A DNA stretch of 64,000 nt from a virus: positions 18,119 to 82,118 of the IMG/VR virus record IMGVR_UViG_3300000117_000011. One strand, written 5' to 3'. Below, piece after piece: positions 61,855-64,000 of the stretch. A program made the position numbers and the translations under genes. Positions within the stretch are counted from its first letter, which is position 1; each line of letters begins with the position of its first letter. The notes under the pieces were generated by a model, which did not search any database, was not told where the DNA came from, and saw nothing but the letters and a program-made list of their open reading frames with translations.

Positions 61855-63477
61855 ATGAAAACTAGAAACGGGCAAATTAATGAAATAATAAAGTGTGGCA
61901 AAGATCCTGTCTACTTTATGAACAAGTATCTAAAGATACAACACCCGTTACGTGGATTAATTAAATTTAATACATTTCCCTTTCAAGATGATTGTGTTGA
62001 AGATTTTAATGAACATAGGTTTAATATTATATTAAAATCAAGACAGCTAGGTTTGTCAACTTTAGTTGCTGCGTATGCTGTTTGGCAGTCTGTTTTTTAT
62101 AAAGAAAAAAATATATTAATCATTGCTACAAAGTTAGCAGTTGCACAAAATTTTATAAGAAAAGTTAAGACTTATATAAAATCAATGCCTAAATGGCTGT
62201 TAGTACCTACTATAGTTGCTAATAATAAACAACAAGTTGAGTTTTCTAACGGCTCACAAATAAAAGCAGTACCAACATCAGAAGATGCAGGTCGCTCAGA
62301 AGCTTTATCACTTTTAATTGTAGACGAGGCAGCTTTTGTTAGAAATTTCGATGAGCTTTGGATGGGATTATACCCTACTCTATCAACTGGTGGACGTGCT
62401 ATTCTTCTTTCAACGCCAAATGGTGTTGGTGGGCAATACCATGAAATATATACAAAAGCTGTAAGAAAAGAAAATGAATTTAATTCTATAAAGCTTATGT
62501 GGGATGTCCATCCAGAAAGAAATGATGATTGGTTTGAAAAAGAAACCAAAAACATGTCTAAAAAACAAGTTGCACAAGAGCTCTTGTGCGATTTTGCATC
62601 TTCTGGTGACACTTTTTTAACAAATGACGTTCTAGACAAGATTAGAGTTTTAAGCAAAGAGCCTATTGAAAAAAGCGGACCTAATAATAATATATGGTAT
62701 TGGGAATACCCGATTGAAGAAGTAAACTACATACTTTCAGCAGATATTGCTAGAGGAGATAGTGGAGACTATTCAACATTTCATGTAATAAACACAAAAA
62801 ACATGTCAATATCATCTGAATTTAAAGGCAAAATACCTCCAGATCAATTTGCTTCACTAGTTTACGATGTTGCTAAAAGATTTAACACAGCAATGGTCTG
62901 CCCAGAAAACAATGCTTATGGTTATACAATGCTTGTTAAACTTTCTGATTTAGGTTATAAAAATATTTATTTTGCAAAAGAAAAAGACAAATATGAGTAT
63001 CTTTACGGCGGGTCAAATAATATAGGTAAAGCAGGGTTTACTACAAGCAAGGAAAGCAGAGATAAGATTCTTGCTAATCTTGAAGAAAGCCTTAGAAATG
63101 GTATAATTAAAACATATTCTCATAGACTGTTCTCAGAATTAAAAACGTTTATTTGGAATGGTAAAAAAATAACTGCTATGAAAGGTTATAACGATGACCT
63201 TATCATGTCAATTGCTATTGGCTGCTGGTTATCTGGAAGTAATTCAAGTAGTTATAACGTTTCACAAATTCAGCAAGCTGATGCTATTTTAAAAGGCATG
63301 GAAGTTAACAATACAAAAGTTGATAATACAATAATATCACCTTTTTATAGAAATAATCAAAGTACTGTAAATCCAATGATACCAGTCTTTATGCCTGGCG
63401 GCAAATTTACAGATAAAAACAGCGAAATAACAAGAAATAACCCGTTAGGCAATTTAGATTGGTTAATTAGGAAGTAG
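61855..63477 (+). CDS. 17: Terminase large subunit (gp17-like)
   Basis: 540 residues. ATPase domain: adenine/Walker A region IILKSRQLGLSTL (61-69, a classical terminase variant), Walker B LLIVDEAAF (153-161, with catalytic E158) and coupling motif LLSTPNG. Nuclease domain (RNase-H-like): ILSADIARGDSGDYS (D297; D302/D305 nearby), CPENNAYG (E351) and GYNDDLIMS (D447/D448). These match the two-domain plan of T4 gp17 (610 aa). Role: ATP-driven DNA translocation into the prohead and headful cutting. No strong ribosome site is seen before the ATG at 61855. The portal gene follows at once. Confidence 0.96.
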   Translation: MKTRNGQINEIIKCGKDPVYFMNKYLKIQHPLRGLIKFNTFPFQDDCVEDFNEHRFNIILKSRQLGLSTLVAAYAVWQSVFYKEKNILIIATKLAVAQNFIRKVKTYIKSMPKWLLVPTIVANNKQQVEFSNGSQIKAVPTSEDAGRSEALSLLIVDEAAFVRNFDELWMGLYPTLSTGGRAILLSTPNGVGGQYHEIYTKAVRKENEFNSIKLMWDVHPERNDDWFEKETKNMSKKQVAQELLCDFASSGDTFLTNDVLDKIRVLSKEPIEKSGPNNNIWYWEYPIEEVNYILSADIARGDSGDYSTFHVINTKNMSISSEFKGKIPPDQFASLVYDVAKRFNTAMVCPENNAYGYTMLVKLSDLGYKNIYFAKEKDKYEYLYGGSNNIGKAGFTTSKESRDKILANLEESLRNGIIKTYSHRLFSELKTFIWNGKKITAMKGYNDDLIMSIAIGCWLSGSNSSSYNVSQIQQADAILKGMEVNNTKVDNTIISPFYRNNQSTVNPMIPVFMPGGKFTDKNSEITRNNPLGNLDWLIRK

Positions 63478-63479
63478 TA

Positions 63480-64000
63480 ATGGCAAAAGAAAATCCTAGT
63501 TTATTTAGAAAACTGACAGACCTTTTTAGATCAGGTCCAGTTGTTCGAAGAAAAATTAAAAATTTAAATACGAAGTCCAATACAAGATCTTCATTAGAAG
63601 TTTTTAAAAAAGCACATAGTGATGTTTACAATTCAACTTTAAGTGCTTATGGATCTTACGATAGAATGGCAAGATATTCAGACTTTTCAGAAATGGAAGC
63701 AACACCTGAAATTTCTTCTGCATTAGACATTTACTCAGAAGAATGCGTTTCTCCAGACGCTGAAGGGAATGTCTTGCATATTTATTCAGAAAATAGAATG
63801 ATAAAAAAAATTCTTCACGAACTTTTTTATGATACGTTAAATATTGATTTTAACTTAGCAATGTGGGTGAGAAATCTTTGTAAATACGGCGATTTTTTCT
63901 TGTTTAATGACATTCATCCAGAATATGGAGTTGTCAATGTATTTCCAATACCTATTTCTGAAATGGAACGTGAAGAAGGCTTTGATCCAGAAGATCCAGG
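63480..64000 (+). CDS. 20: Portal protein (gp20-like), 3' end outside window
   Basis: The ATG lies at 63480 after back-to-back stops (TAG, TAA) of the terminase region; 173 codons are visible and the frame is open to the edge. Diagnostic sequence: YGSYDRMARYSDFSEMEATP, then EISSALDIYSEECVSPDAEG, and later FNLAMWVRNLCKYGDFFLFN. This corresponds to the N-terminal region of T4 gp20-type portal proteins ('R..Y.dM...PEI..AldIyadE...'). Role: dodecameric vertex ring through which the terminase packages DNA and to which the neck attaches. Sheath (gp18) and tube (gp19) genes, which lie between 17 and 20 in T4, are absent here. Confidence 0.93.
   Translation, partial: MAKENPSLFRKLTDLFRSGPVVRRKIKNLNTKSNTRSSLEVFKKAHSDVYNSTLSAYGSYDRMARYSDFSEMEATPEISSALDIYSEECVSPDAEGNVLHIYSENRMIKKILHELFYDTLNIDFNLAMWVRNLCKYGDFFLFNDIHPEYGVVNVFPIPISEMEREEGFDPEDP

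Noticed and set aside
1-64000. tRNA genes, rRNA, insertion sequences, integrase or attachment sites
   Set aside because: Gaps are at most about 100 bp and AT-rich, with no cloverleaf; no transposase or integrase motifs in any translated gene.

Overview
The window is 64 kb of a large T4-like (myovirus-type) bacteriophage genome. The sequence is strongly AT-rich. Every credible gene is on the + strand, and genes abut or overlap; the longest non-coding gaps are about 100 bp. I see no host genes, tRNA, rRNA, CRISPR array or insertion sequence. The phage assignment rests on the terminase large subunit (gp17-like), the start of a portal gene (gp20-like), baseplate gp25- and gp6-like proteins, a gp55-like late sigma factor, a gp46/gp47-type recombination nuclease and PhoH. 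The fibre style (phrases such as TVNGTTTTVNSTT) and low GC resemble T4-like phages of marine bacteria. AGGA/GAGG ribosome binding sites precede many genes, so the host probably initiates by Shine-Dalgarno pairing. The host itself cannot be named from this window.

Layout. 1-978: 3' part of a PIN-PhoH protein. 989-21073: two small proteins, then four very large repeat-rich fibre/adhesin proteins of 1470, 958, 1971 and 1927 aa, with one small unknown gene between the last two. 21132-24379: a PD-(D/E)XK nuclease with four cysteines and two overlapping GT-B glycosyltransferases. 24380-25824: a small membrane protein, the gp55-like sigma factor and a candidate small terminase. 25834-56488: a 30-kb tail/baseplate block. 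It opens with a spike-like protein, gp25 and gp6, and continues with eleven mostly unrecognised structural proteins (up to 1860 aa) carrying LamG-like, FN3-like and DNRLRE-like domains. 56488-61435: RuvC-like resolvase, primase, a single-chain Mre11/Rad50 (gp47-gp46) fusion and a zinc-ribbon protein. 61476-64000: an unknown protein, terminase large subunit and the start of the portal.

How the parts work together. The sigma factor would direct late transcription of the baseplate, fibre and packaging genes. Primase, Mre11/Rad50 and RuvC make and resolve the branched concatemers that the terminase packages through the portal. The fibres and LamG-bearing baseplate proteins would contact the host surface. 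The glycosyltransferases may modify virion proteins or DNA.

The most interesting points are these. (1) Two inverted repeats, each an 11-bp stem with a 16-nt loop, cover the ribosome binding sites of the nuclease and gp25 genes. Each has a T4-late-like TATAAAT element placed so that a late transcript would lose some or all of the left arm, an RBS-unmasking switch. (2) A ~65-residue module is present or absent at equivalent places in the fibre repeats, as if it moves between them. (3) The 26-kb enlarged baseplate cassette has no recognisable T4 gp8-gp11, gp48, gp53 or gp54. (4) gp47 and gp46 are fused.
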